This document shows positions 1 to 7,215 of a stretch of DNA of 27,121 bases, piece after piece (the first letter of the stretch is position 1; each line of letters opens with the position of its first letter). The notes beneath the pieces were generated by a model. It was not told where the DNA came from. It ran no database searches and saw nothing but the letters and a program-made list of their open reading frames with translations. The stretch comes from a virus: the IMG/VR virus record IMGVR_UViG_3300008113_001458, positions 1-27,121 of that record, one strand, 5' to 3'. The translations under genes and the position numbers were made by a program.

Positions 1-194
1 TTGCAAACGGTATTTCTTTCTACACTACAGAGGCACGTATTAAGCGTCGTGAGGTGGGTGACAATACTAATCTAAATGAAGCCATCTTCCAACTGTATAG
101 TAACATGTTCAATGCAGTGGGTATAGGTAGTACCATGACCATATATGATGGAAAGATGAATAAGCATGTGTTCGATATCCAAATAACAAAATAA
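1..194 (+). CDS. C-terminal fragment of an unknown protein (5' end outside window)
   Basis: An open frame enters from the left edge (first full codon at 3) and ends at TAA 192-194, giving about 63 residues that start ANGISFYTTEARIKRRE and end with DIQITK. The fragment is basic in its first part and has no motif I recognise. No other frame here is open over the same length. The start and function are unknown. Confidence 0.5.
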   Translation, partial: ANGISFYTTEARIKRREVGDNTNLNEAIFQLYSNMFNAVGIGSTMTIYDGKMNKHVFDIQITK

Positions 195-196
195 AT

Positions 197-225
197 TTGC
201 TTCCAAACTTGACAAAGGGTATAAT
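197..225 (+). promoter_or_regulatory. sigma70-like promoter candidate
   Basis: A perfect -10 box TATAAT lies at 220-225. TTGCTT at 197-202 is a half-matching -35 with 17-bp spacing. Predicted transcription would begin near 232, just ahead of the SD-like GAGG and the ATG at 247. It overlaps the stop of the upstream gene by nothing and fits the only gap before the next ORF. Confidence 0.45.
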
Positions 226-246
226 GGACGGTGTAGAGGATGATAT

Positions 247-474
247 ATGAATATCTGGTTTAGCAGGAAGACAGCCAAGGAAGAACTGAAAGAAACACTG
301 TTCTTCTCTGGTATGAACTTCAAAGAATGGACCAAAGATGCCAATGGCTATGAGATAGAAACAGAAATGGGTACTTTGCGTATACGTAGTATGTATGACA
401 TAAGACTCAATGGTCAGAAGGTAGGTTCGGTGACTGATGTGAAGCGAGCAGTGGGTAGGTGGCTCATGCGGTAA
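247..474 (+). CDS. unknown small protein, 75 aa
   Basis: ATG follows a GAGG-type SD. The protein is charged, mixed alpha/beta in look, and contains a TEMGTLRIRSMYDIRL stretch with a short predicted beta pattern. No signal peptide or membrane segment is visible. It sits alone between a candidate promoter and a noncoding stretch (475-651) holding only two weak hairpins. I do not recognise the family. The reading frame is real judging by its SD and promoter, but it could be replaced by a shorter start. Confidence 0.55.
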   Translation: MNIWFSRKTAKEELKETLFFSGMNFKEWTKDANGYEIETEMGTLRIRSMYDIRLNGQKVGSVTDVKRAVGRWLMR

Positions 475-512
475 ATTCAACTTTATATTTTGGAATGGGG
501 TCGGCATGTGAA

Positions 513-540
513 ACTGGGGGTTTAGACGCCAGTCTATTTT
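513..540 (+). terminator. weak intrinsic terminator candidate
   Basis: ACTGG (513-517) pairs with CCAGT (529-533) around an 11-nt loop, followed by CTATTTTTCTC. The stem has only 5 bp. It lies 39 bases after the upstream stop codon, where a terminator would be expected. A second weak hairpin (GGATT/AATCC) lies near 601-620. Confidence 0.3.
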
Positions 541-651
541 TCTCTTTCCTAGACTTTACAAGACACATCCTCCCCCTGTTTCTAGACACAAATCGTTTTG
601 GGATTCTCGAAAAAAAATCCTGGAAAAATTTTTAAACTTCAAAAGGTTCAC

Positions 652-768
652 ATGAAATTCCGTACTCTATTAGACATTGGTGATGCCCTAACCTTCATCC
701 TTCTTCGACTGCTCATGGTGAGTATTCTCGTATTTGCCATTGCGGTATTTGTATCAGGATTCTTTTAA
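652..768 (+). CDS. small single-span membrane protein, 38 aa
   Basis: A short ORF, ATG 652 to TAA 766-768, encodes MKFRTLLDIGDALTFILLRL followed by an uninterrupted hydrophobic run (LMVSILVFAIAVFVSGFF). The basic N-terminus with a hydrophobic C-terminal half predicts one transmembrane helix. AAAGG at 642-646 serves as SD. It ends 8 bases before the next gene's ATG, so it is probably the first gene of the 652-1681 run. Holin-like or host-membrane roles are possible, but nothing in the sequence decides between them. Confidence 0.55.
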   Translation: MKFRTLLDIGDALTFILLRLLMVSILVFAIAVFVSGFF

Positions 769-776
769 GGAAGTAT

Positions 777-1031
777 ATGACAAAGAAACTAAAGATTGAA
801 TTTGCCCCTGGATGCTTTGATCACTTTGAAGGCACTCAGGAAGAACTGGATGAGTTGATTGCCGAGATCACCAAACAGTTTGAGAGTGGTGAGTTTATGG
901 AGAAGTCTAAGCCAATTGACATGGATACTCTCATGGAAGAAGATCCCGAAATGGCTGAGATTCTACTCAAGCAATACAATGATTCCTTGGATCGTGAGGA
1001 TGATCCAGACTATAAGAAGAAGATGAACTAA
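777..1031 (+). CDS. conserved phage protein of unknown function, 84 aa
   Basis: The N-terminus (KLKIEFAPGCFDHFEGTQEELDELIAEI) matches my memory of a small acidic protein common in marine T4-like phages; its function is not known to me. It is strongly acidic with a predicted helical C-terminal half. The SD is AAGGAAG. The stop is 1 base from the next start, indicating translational coupling. No catalytic motif is visible. Confidence 0.7.
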   Translation: MTKKLKIEFAPGCFDHFEGTQEELDELIAEITKQFESGEFMEKSKPIDMDTLMEEDPEMAEILLKQYNDSLDREDDPDYKKKMN

Positions 1032-1032
1032 T

Positions 1033-1350
1033 ATGTCCTATGCACGTTGGAGTAATTCTTGCTGGTATGCCTTCTATAATGTGAATGGCTGTCTAAGTCT
1101 ATGGTATTCTATGGACAAGACCTTTGATATTCCTGTTGAGGATGTTCAGGAGATATTGGATCGCGATGCCCCCGAGAGAGTCGCTGCAATTATGGAGATA
1201 TATGCGTGCGCCGAATCTGAAGCAGAGGAAGCAATAAAGTATATGGAGATGTTCTTGGAAGACTATGATCCTAAAGATACGGAAGAGTATAATAGGGAAG
1301 TCAAGGAACTGATGGATAAATTGAATGAAGGTATGAAGGATGAGTCTTGA
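1033..1350 (+). CDS. unknown acidic protein, 105 aa
   Basis: The N-terminal third is rich in Trp, Tyr and Cys (SYARWSNSCWYAFYNVNG) and the rest is a highly acidic helix-forming segment. The start is coupled to the preceding stop at 1031, and the end overlaps the next ORF by 11 bases. I do not recognise the family. The aromatic head plus acidic tail is a shape seen in small early host-interaction proteins, but no role can be assigned. Confidence 0.6.
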   Translation: MSYARWSNSCWYAFYNVNGCLSLWYSMDKTFDIPVEDVQEILDRDAPERVAAIMEIYACAESEAEEAIKYMEMFLEDYDPKDTEEYNREVKELMDKLNEGMKDES

Positions 1351-1681
1351 TGTTGATTTAATGGTGGTTCAGCCCTGCTCGGTTTACTCGGGTAATATCA
1401 CTCACAATCTGAATAAGATGGCGATGGCTGTAGAGTTGTCGAACGGTAAGACACTTTATGATGTGCTGTGGCGACCTGACGAACATGAGTATACTCGGGC
1501 GATTGAGATCGTTTCGCTATTAAGTGAAGGATTGGTTGAATTGGTGCGATACCCCGAAAAGTATAAGACTCTTAATCCATCTAATGGGTGGGGATCCTAT
1601 GAGGGTTTGATTGAGTTTGTAAAGAAGTACCATTCTGCCTGTCTTGACAATCCTGAAGCAGAGATTCGTGTCAGTCGATAA
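1340..1681 (+). CDS. conserved phage protein with NITHNL/LWRP motifs, 113 aa
   Basis: The pattern S-x-D-V ... NITHNLNKMA ... YDVLWRP ... NGWGSYEGL ... AEIRVSR at the C-terminus is one I recognise as recurring in unrelated phages and some bacteria, with unknown function. ATG 1340 has GAAGG about 8 bases upstream, inside the preceding gene. Length is typical of the family. The coding region ends inside the late-promoter-like box that precedes speD, so it is probably the last gene of its transcript. Confidence 0.7.
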   Translation: MSLDVDLMVVQPCSVYSGNITHNLNKMAMAVELSNGKTLYDVLWRPDEHEYTRAIEIVSLLSEGLVELVRYPEKYKTLNPSNGWGSYEGLIEFVKKYHSACLDNPEAEIRVSR

Positions 1682-1684
1682 ATA
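1677..1684 (+). promoter_or_regulatory. T4-type late promoter candidate before speD
   Basis: GATAAATA differs from the T4 late -10 box TATAAATA only in the first base. Predicted start near 1691 gives a short leader with GAGG at 1695-1698 before ATG 1705. The box overlaps the last codons of the upstream gene. Known: T4-like late promoters need only this box plus gp55/gp33; a gp33 homologue is encoded in this window. Confidence 0.4.
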
Positions 1685-1704
1685 GTATTCTTTGAGGAAT
1701 TAAA

Positions 1705-2061
1705 ATGCGAAAGACACCATGGGGTTGGCAGATGATTGTAAACATGTCTGGTGCCAGTCCAAACTGTAAGGATAAGGAAGCCATCCTTGCCTTTAATAGA
1801 GATCTATGCGATAATATAGAAATGATTCGTCATGGTGAACCACAACTCACCTACTTCGAAGATTTGGAAGATAAGAATGGATGGACACTGGTTCAGTTGA
1901 TTACCACTTCCTCACTGGTTGTTCACTTCTGTGATAATGGTAAGATCTTTCTGGATCTTTTTTCCTGTAAGCAATTTAATGAAGAAGCAGTGCTGGGATG
2001 TATACAATATTACTTCAGCCCTGCCCAACTGGAGTATGATATAATTGAACGAGATATCTGA
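1705..2061 (+). CDS. speD: S-adenosylmethionine decarboxylase proenzyme homologue (SpeD-like)
   Basis: This family makes decarboxylated AdoMet, the aminopropyl donor for spermidine, and self-cleaves to form a pyruvoyl cofactor. At 118 aa it has the length of prokaryotic SpeD. The processing region reads TTSSLVVHF (67-75), aligning with the usual ESHISIHT: Ser69 sits five residues before His74, and Cys88 in DLFSC matches the catalytic Cys. The normal Glu before the pyruvoyl Ser is Thr and the His after it is Ser. The ATG has a GAGG SD. It is the first gene of the overlapping 1705-5414 cluster. Activity is likely but not certain, given the altered motif. Confidence 0.75.
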   Translation: MRKTPWGWQMIVNMSGASPNCKDKEAILAFNRDLCDNIEMIRHGEPQLTYFEDLEDKNGWTLVQLITTSSLVVHFCDNGKIFLDLFSCKQFNEEAVLGCIQYYFSPAQLEYDIIERDI

Positions 2062-2497
2062 TTTAAACCAATGGATTGAAGCACTGGGTGTACCGCAGGA
2101 AAAGCTGGGTGGTCACTCAGTTTGTCCATTTGCGAAACTTGCCAGTCGTTTCACCATGATTCGTGTCAATGGTGAGATTATTCCACCTGTGGATAGGAAC
2201 TTTGACATTATCATCTACCTACTCCCAGCGGAAATTTCCTTTGAGTCCATGAACGATCTCTGTGTGGATCTAAATGCTAAGTACACGGATTTAATATTCC
2301 TACCTGACCATAAGGATCGTCATACCACAATCAATGGCGTCCAGACTAATAATGGTAAGCACAATATTCTTCTATGTCAGCCAAAGCAGAAACTGAAAGA
2401 TGCTCGAGCAGCACTCCGTAAAACAAACTATTATACATATTGGGAAGACAGTTATCTGCGTGAGATACTAGGAGAAGATTATGGCAATCTGGACTGA
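2045..2497 (+). CDS. unknown protein with GHSVCPFAK motif, 150 aa
   Basis: The start is TTG 2045 with GGAG at 2032-2035; no in-frame ATG precedes the conserved-looking N-terminus (DLNQWIEALGV). Residues around 24-31 read GHSVCPFAK, recalling the CPFAK of DUF1415-type proteins, though I cannot confirm a relation. The C-terminal half contains TDLIFLPDHKDRHTTINGVQ and an LCQP motif, then a helical tail. It overlaps speD by 17 bases and the amidinotransferase by 17 bases, so it is co-translated with them and may be a pathway partner. Its single CPFA Cys and nearby His could be functional. Confidence 0.65.
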   Translation: MNEISDLNQWIEALGVPQEKLGGHSVCPFAKLASRFTMIRVNGEIIPPVDRNFDIIIYLLPAEISFESMNDLCVDLNAKYTDLIFLPDHKDRHTTINGVQTNNGKHNILLCQPKQKLKDARAALRKTNYYTYWEDSYLREILGEDYGNLD

Positions 2498-3569
2498 GTG
2501 GGATCCACTAGAAGAAATCATTGTTGGCACCTGTCCACCAGAAAACTTCTATGACAATGTAATTCAAGATGAACGTAGCCTTCCGCTACTTCAAACGATC
2601 CTCCGTGAAACACGTGAGGATCTAGACACACTTTCAGCTTCCCTCGAGAAGATGGGTGTCAAGGTTTACCGACCAAAGAACTTACCCTTTGAACGAGGGA
2701 TTGACATTGCTGGATTTAAAGTTAAGAATCCTGTAGCACCAATTGTTCCACGTGACCAATACCTTGTGTATGGCGAGAAGATTGTTCAGACTTACACATC
2801 GATGCCCGATCGTTGGCTAGAATCACTTGCCTACTATGACATCTTTCGTGAACTGTTTGAACAAGGGTTTGAGTGGAACAGCATGCCACCTCCCCTTCTT
2901 GAGAACTTTCCTGACAATAGCATTTGGTATAGCGACAGCGTTGGTCGTTATCATAATGTAATGAAGGATCGTCTACTCTGGCATACTGCTACAATGTTCA
3001 AGTGTGGTGATGCGTTGATTACTAATACACGTGGTCCAGGAAATGATTTGGGGTTAGAGTGGATGCGTCGTCAATATCCAGAAGCAAGAATCCTACATAA
3101 TAAGGCAACAGTACAAGACGACCTTGGACATATTGACCATGGGTTCTTTATGACAGATGACGAAACTGTATTTGCTGAGAAAGAGTTTTGGGCACCAGCA
3201 TGGCTGACTAAAAACAAAGAAGTTATCTATCTACATGATGTGGTGGACACACCCGACTTCGCTAACTATGACCATGCGTTTACTCAGAGTCAGGGTAAAT
3301 TTTCCTATGACTATTTGAACCAGTGGATGAGCGAGTGGAAGGGTTATGTGCAGGAAGTTGCGTTTGACTTTAATGTGCTGGTTGTAGACAGTAAGAATAT
3401 CTTTATTAGTAACGAGCAACCTAAGTTACAAGAAATGCTAGATAAGCGTGGTATCACTTGCCACGTATCACCAATACGCCACAATCACTTTTGGGATGGT
3501 GGTATTCATTGCCTCACGTTAGATGTAAAGCGTAGAGGAGAAAGAAGGAAGGTAGTAAATGTGGATTGA
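2481..3569 (+). CDS. amidinotransferase (glycine/inosamine amidinotransferase family, pentein fold)
   Basis: Enzymes of this family move the amidino group of arginine onto an acceptor amine, releasing ornithine. The 362-aa length fits. Conserved blocks are visible: WDPLEEIIVG (7-16), a Gly/Asp block CGDALITNTRGPGNDLG (175-191), the catalytic His in GHIDHGF (His217), and the catalytic Cys at 344 in FWDGGIHC. The acceptor cannot be told from the sequence. ATG 2481 has an AGGAGA SD. The gene overlaps both neighbours (17 and 11 bases) and stands between a SpeD-like gene and three oxygenases, which suggests a guanidinylated product that is then hydroxylated. This pathway is inference. Confidence 0.85.
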   Translation: MAIWTEWDPLEEIIVGTCPPENFYDNVIQDERSLPLLQTILRETREDLDTLSASLEKMGVKVYRPKNLPFERGIDIAGFKVKNPVAPIVPRDQYLVYGEKIVQTYTSMPDRWLESLAYYDIFRELFEQGFEWNSMPPPLLENFPDNSIWYSDSVGRYHNVMKDRLLWHTATMFKCGDALITNTRGPGNDLGLEWMRRQYPEARILHNKATVQDDLGHIDHGFFMTDDETVFAEKEFWAPAWLTKNKEVIYLHDVVDTPDFANYDHAFTQSQGKFSYDYLNQWMSEWKGYVQEVAFDFNVLVVDSKNIFISNEQPKLQEMLDKRGITCHVSPIRHNHFWDGGIHCLTLDVKRRGERRKVVNVD

Positions 3570-4263
3570 TTCAGATCGATATAAACACGAAGGTGTTTTA
3601 GAAGAACTTGCCAGTCGACTACGTAGCGACCTTAATGCTCTACGCATTCAAGGACACGATCCTATTAAGACTGCTTGTCAGATTTTAAAGTTTGAGTATC
3701 CTGATGTTTACCCAGAACTTCAGTTTGCGAATAATTCTGCTGAGTATCACCACCCAGAAGCGTGGGAAGATAAACCTAACCCAAGAGAAGTCTGGTACGG
3801 TGAAGCGATTTACCTAGATGGTAAAATTTCAGATCGCTTTAAGGATAACTGGAAAACAACTGCTGAGTATGTTCCACAGATTCCTGGACTGTTACAGATG
3901 ATGGTCAACTTTATTAAACCAGGAGGTGTGCTTCCTGTACATGATGACCGTGGAGGATGGGAACGTATCGATCGTTGGACAGGTAAACTACAACGTGGCT
4001 TTACGGTTTCTATTGGTGTTGACATTCCTTCATCAGATCCAAAGATGTGTGGTCTTGAATTTGATGGCGAGTCAAGAGGACAAGTAAACGGAGGATGGGT
4101 TGTCTTTGAAGGTAGGAACTGTAGACACACAGCATGGAATCTTACTGACCATTGGCGAGTTGCTGCCGTAGTGGATATTCAAGCCAGTGAATTTAATCTA
4201 GAAGGATTCTCTGAACGACTTAATGACATTTGGTCACGAGAGGAAAGTATGTATGTTCGTTGA
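3559..4263 (+). CDS. Asp/Asn beta-hydroxylase-like 2OG-Fe(II) oxygenase, copy 1
   Basis: The fold is the aspartyl/asparaginyl beta-hydroxylase type (PF05118-like). The iron triad is intact: His128-x-Asp130 in LPVHDDRGGW and His190 in RHTAWNL. Arg200 in HWRVAAVVDI is the likely 2-oxoglutarate ligand. The 234-aa protein carries an N-terminal domain beginning MWIDSDRYKH that the next two genes share. The SD is AGGAAGG. It overlaps the amidinotransferase by 11 bases and copy 2 by 11 bases. The substrate is unknown: free amino acid, peptide or guanidino compound are all possible. Confidence 0.8.
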   Translation: MWIDSDRYKHEGVLEELASRLRSDLNALRIQGHDPIKTACQILKFEYPDVYPELQFANNSAEYHHPEAWEDKPNPREVWYGEAIYLDGKISDRFKDNWKTTAEYVPQIPGLLQMMVNFIKPGGVLPVHDDRGGWERIDRWTGKLQRGFTVSIGVDIPSSDPKMCGLEFDGESRGQVNGGWVVFEGRNCRHTAWNLTDHWRVAAVVDIQASEFNLEGFSERLNDIWSREESMYVR

Positions 4264-4858
4264 CGCTAAAAAATATAAGCACTATGATAAATTGGTGCAG
4301 ATGGCAGACGCACTCAAACTAGATTACGATGAGTTTATTAAAGACCACCCAGATCCAAGGAAACACATTTGCGTTTTTCAGTTTGAGTATCCTGAGATTA
4401 CCACTGAAGAAGAAATGGAATATAAGGATGATTGGTGGGCAGTGCCAATCTTCGTTGACGGAAAGATCGATAACAAGATGTATCCTAATCATTGGTTGAG
4501 GACAAAAGAAATTACTTCAACACTTCCAGGTCTATATCAACAAATCATTAACTTTATTCGCCCCAATGGTGGTAAACTGCCATGGCATAATGATTACGGT
4601 TCATGGCAAAGAATCAGTCAATACTTTCCCAACCCCAAAGGTTATACTGCTGCTATTGGTATTGACATGTTAGAACCACAAGATCCTTCTAAGCAGGGTA
4701 TACAATTTGCGCAAGCAACTCGTTCTTATGGCAACAAAGAAATTATTGCTTTTGAGGGTAGAACACAACATCACTATGTTTGGAATTTATCGGATGCTTG
4801 GAGAGTAAGTAGTGTTATTGACTTAGCTGAAACGGAGTGGGAAAATGTGGTTGGGTGA
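4253..4858 (+). CDS. Asp/Asn beta-hydroxylase-like 2OG-Fe(II) oxygenase, copy 2
   Basis: I start it at ATG 4253 (201 aa, MFVDAKKYKHYDK) and not at an upstream in-frame ATG 4223, because this matches the N-termini of copies 1 and 3 and has AGAGGA 9-12 bases ahead. The iron ligands are His112-x-Asp114 (WHNDYGSW) and His174 (QHHYVWNLS), with Arg184 for 2-oxoglutarate. Similarity to copy 1 is visible throughout but moderate, so the duplication is old. The overlap with copy 3 is 14 bases. All catalytic positions are kept, which argues for a separate function and not decay. Confidence 0.8.
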   Translation: MFVDAKKYKHYDKLVQMADALKLDYDEFIKDHPDPRKHICVFQFEYPEITTEEEMEYKDDWWAVPIFVDGKIDNKMYPNHWLRTKEITSTLPGLYQQIINFIRPNGGKLPWHNDYGSWQRISQYFPNPKGYTAAIGIDMLEPQDPSKQGIQFAQATRSYGNKEIIAFEGRTQHHYVWNLSDAWRVSSVIDLAETEWENVVG

Positions 4859-5414
4859 TCCAGTACAATACAAGCACTATGAACAACTTCAGAAGTTGAT
4901 GGGGTGTATGCTTCTTGACTATGCTGAGTGGAAACAGAAATACGACATCGATGCTCAGGGAGTTGATGCTGCTACACGTTATTACATGCCACCAGAAAAC
5001 GCAAGAGGATTTATGGCATTGCCTATTATTGATGCACGTAATGCGCAACAACCATGGGCTACTGGCTGGGAAAGAACAATAGAGCAAGCGTTCAATTGTC
5101 CAGGAATGATTGATATGTGTATCAACTTTATTCGCCCTGGAAAAATGTTACCAGTACACACCGATCAATATGTGTGGGACTGGATATCTAAATCGATGGG
5201 AATGAAAATGGAAGGGTTTACTACTTCCTTTGGAATTCATATTCCTGAACCAGAGAAGCAATGTTTGGTATTTGATGGCGAAGAGAAAGTTTGGAAGACT
5301 GGTGAGTTTAGAACTTTCAATGGGCAATTTACTCAACACTACATGAAGAATCTTGGAAATGATTGGCGTATCACAGGTGTTATGGAAATAGAAAAACAAT
5401 ATTGGAACTTGTAA
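4845..5414 (+). CDS. Asp/Asn beta-hydroxylase-like 2OG-Fe(II) oxygenase, copy 3
   Basis: The 189-aa protein begins MWLGDPVQYKHYEQ like its two neighbours and keeps His105-x-Asp107 (PVHTDQY), His165 (TQHYMKN) and Arg175 (DWRITGV). It is the shortest copy, and its linker before the catalytic core is reduced. The SD is GGAG/GGGA. It closes the cluster: a promoter for the next unit follows 36 bases after its stop. Substrate unknown. Confidence 0.78.
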   Translation: MWLGDPVQYKHYEQLQKLMGCMLLDYAEWKQKYDIDAQGVDAATRYYMPPENARGFMALPIIDARNAQQPWATGWERTIEQAFNCPGMIDMCINFIRPGKMLPVHTDQYVWDWISKSMGMKMEGFTTSFGIHIPEPEKQCLVFDGEEKVWKTGEFRTFNGQFTQHYMKNLGNDWRITGVMEIEKQYWNL

Positions 5415-5449
5415 TCTTGCAACACTCTATCCCAGAGGGTAAATGGGTA

Positions 5450-5478
5450 TTTACTTTAATTATAAAAAGGTGTATAAT
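5450..5478 (+). promoter_or_regulatory. sigma70 promoter, candidate leaderless start
   Basis: TTTACT (5450-5455) and TATAAT (5473-5478) are spaced by exactly 17 bp. The ATG at 5485 begins 6 nt after the -10 box, where transcription would normally start, so the mRNA may be leaderless. The stretch TTTACTTTAATT is shared with the promoter at 19090. Confidence 0.7.
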
Positions 5479-5484
5479 TTACTT

Positions 5485-5733
5485 ATGATGACTGATTTAT
5501 TAAAACCGACTTTTGACTGGATGCTTCTTGCTTGGGCTATTAGTATTGGGTGTTCGATCACAATGGCAGTCACTGTCCCAAACCCTCCCCTCTTGGCTCT
5601 TTATCCTGTTTGGATCGCTGGGTGTGCTATCTATGCTTGGGCTGCTTATACTAGGAAATCTTTTGGCATGCTTGCTAACTACATCCTGTTAACTGCTATT
5701 GATACATTTGGTTTGATACGTATGATTATGTAA
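5485..5733 (+). CDS. small multi-span membrane protein, 82 aa
   Basis: The frame is open from 5443, but a promoter occupies 5450-5478, so I take the tandem ATGs at 5485/5488. The protein has a short polar N-terminus and three hydrophobic stretches (roughly 10-30, 35-53 and 58-80) with Pro and Trp at the boundaries, predicting 2-3 membrane helices. It is followed 9 bases later by the phosphatase-like gene. I do not recognise the family. A holin or an inner-membrane host-takeover protein would fit the topology, but neither is shown. Confidence 0.6.
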   Translation: MMTDLLKPTFDWMLLAWAISIGCSITMAVTVPNPPLLALYPVWIAGCAIYAWAAYTRKSFGMLANYILLTAIDTFGLIRMIM

Positions 5734-5742
5734 GGAAATATT

Positions 5743-6201
5743 ATGAGTGTTGTTCGTTTTATTGAGAATGTTGCTGCTGTTGATGTTACAAACGGACATC
5801 ACATGGATCCAGGACCGAACTCCATGCTAATCAGTATTACTGATCCTGCTGGGTGGCGTCCAACCCCAAAATTTAATTTTAAAGAAAGACACGACTTCGA
5901 GTTTCTCGATGCTGAAGATGAAGATGGTTTTCCTGACGAAGCGAAAATCAGCGATGAGCAAGCACAGAAACTTGTTGAACTGTTACAACACGCACTAGAC
6001 AAACATATGAATGTTGTCGTTCATTGTATGGCAGGTATCTGTCGTTCTGGTGCTGTGGTCGAAGTTGCCACGATGATGGGATTTAATGATTGCGAAAAGT
6101 ATCGTCAACCTAATCTTCGTGTGAAATATAAAATGATGAAGATCCTTGAATGGACTTATGACTTGGACGCAACACGTCCAGTCGATGGAGAATATAAATG
6201 A
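5743..6201 (+). CDS. protein-tyrosine/dual-specificity phosphatase-like protein
   Basis: The CX5R signature is intact: His94-Cys95-Met-Ala-Gly-Ile-Cys-Arg101-Ser102 in VVHCMAGICRSG, preceded by a beta strand and followed by a helix as in cysteine phosphatases. At 152 aa it is a compact domain. A general-acid Asp could lie in the FLDAEDEDGF loop (54-63). The SD is AAGGAA. It overlaps the metallophosphoesterase start by 4 bases (ATGA), so the two phosphatases are co-translated. The target may be a host phosphoprotein or phosphorylated small molecule; the sequence does not say. Confidence 0.75.
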   Translation: MSVVRFIENVAAVDVTNGHHMDPGPNSMLISITDPAGWRPTPKFNFKERHDFEFLDAEDEDGFPDEAKISDEQAQKLVELLQHALDKHMNVVVHCMAGICRSGAVVEVATMMGFNDCEKYRQPNLRVKYKMMKILEWTYDLDATRPVDGEYK

Positions 6202-7073
6202 AAGTTGCTGTAACCTCAGACGTTCACTTAGAGTTTGGTCAGTTGTCGTTAGATAACACTGACAATGCGGACGTTCTGATTCTGTCTGGAGATATCTGTG
6301 TTGCACGTGATCTTATGGAACACGACCCTCACGGTATCGTTGACTTTGGTAAGTCTGCGAGGTATCACCAATTTTTCCAGGAATGCTGCGCAAGATTCCC
6401 GCATGTGATTTATATTGCTGGCAATCATGAGCACTATCATGGAGACTTTAAATATACCGTATCTGATTTAAAGAAACGACTTGGGTATCTTAAGAACTTA
6501 CACATCCTTGATAAAGAAGTGTTTGAGTTAAATGATGTTGTGTTTGTTGGTGGTACTCTTTGGACTGATATGAACAAAGAAGACCCGATAACACTTCATA
6601 TGATGACACGCATGATGAACGACTTCCGTTGTGTAGACAATGGCAATCGAGAAGTTACCTTTAAAACATTTGACGATCCTGAGAATCCAGAGAAGCCAAC
6701 CTTTAGAACTAGAGTTGCACGTTTCTCTCCACAGGATGCCGTTGAAGAACATAAAAAGATGTTAGATTATATTCGTATTGTTTATGAAAATCTTCCAGCT
6801 GAAAAGAAGATGGTTGTTGTTGGACACCACACTCCATCACATGCTTCTTGTCACCCAAGATATAAAGACGATCAGGTTATGAATGGTGGTTATCATAGTG
6901 ACTTGTCTGAGTTTATTTTGGATCGTCCAAGAATCGCCTTGTGGACACATGGTCATACACATGAAGTGTTTGATTATTTGATTGGAGGGTGTCGTGTTGT
7001 TTGCAACCCTCGTGGATATATTGGTTACGAAGAACTTGCAGACAATTTCTTTTTAAAATACGTTGAGGTATAA
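6198..7073 (+). CDS. calcineurin-like metallophosphoesterase
   Basis: All family blocks are visible in order: SDVH (Asp8, His10), LSGDI (Asp32), AGNHEHY (Asn76-His77), VVGHHTPS and THGHTHEVFDY near the C-terminus. Known members are binuclear-metal phosphodiesterases or phosphomonoesterases. At 291 aa the length is normal for a single-domain member with one insert (about 120-190). It is translationally coupled to the tyrosine-phosphatase-like gene. Its substrate (nucleotide, nucleic acid end or protein) is unknown. Confidence 0.82.
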   Translation: MKVAVTSDVHLEFGQLSLDNTDNADVLILSGDICVARDLMEHDPHGIVDFGKSARYHQFFQECCARFPHVIYIAGNHEHYHGDFKYTVSDLKKRLGYLKNLHILDKEVFELNDVVFVGGTLWTDMNKEDPITLHMMTRMMNDFRCVDNGNREVTFKTFDDPENPEKPTFRTRVARFSPQDAVEEHKKMLDYIRIVYENLPAEKKMVVVGHHTPSHASCHPRYKDDQVMNGGYHSDLSEFILDRPRIALWTHGHTHEVFDYLIGGCRVVCNPRGYIGYEELADNFFLKYVEV

Positions 7074-7074
7074 T

Positions 7075-7215
7075 ATGCTTTGGGGATTCATTATCTTAGG
7101 TGTTGTTTGTCTTGCTGCGATGCTATGGGCAATCTCTAGTTTTGAATCTTCATGCACTGGTAATTGTAAACAAGGTCGTGAATGCGATTGTATGAAGGGT
7201 GGGAATAATGAGTGA
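7075..7215 (+). CDS. small Cys-rich membrane protein, 46 aa
   Basis: ATG 7075 to TGA 7213-7215 encodes a hydrophobic N-terminal helix (LWGFIILGVVCLAAMLWAI) and then a short Cys-rich tail, CTGNCKQGRECDC, with four Cys in 13 residues that could bind metal or form disulfides. GAGG at 7065-7068 is the SD. The start lies 1 base past the phosphoesterase stop, and the end overlaps the next gene's ATG. I have seen similar small proteins in T4-like phages without an assigned function. Confidence 0.6.
   Translation: MLWGFIILGVVCLAAMLWAISSFESSCTGNCKQGRECDCMKGGNNE

Noticed and set aside
4223-4252. ATG 4223 as start of oxygenase copy 2
   Set aside because: It has no SD and lies deep in copy 1. ATG 4253 restores the N-terminus shared by the three paralogues.
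5443-5484. Upstream start (ATG 5443) for the small membrane protein
   Set aside because: These codons fall on the -35/-10 promoter boxes and there is no SD; the ATG at 5485 fits the predicted transcription start.
7063-7077. A fourth TATAAT-ATG promoter (7069-7074)
   Set aside because: It lacks a recognisable -35 box, the ATG follows with no gap, and the bases are the coding end plus stop of the phosphoesterase.
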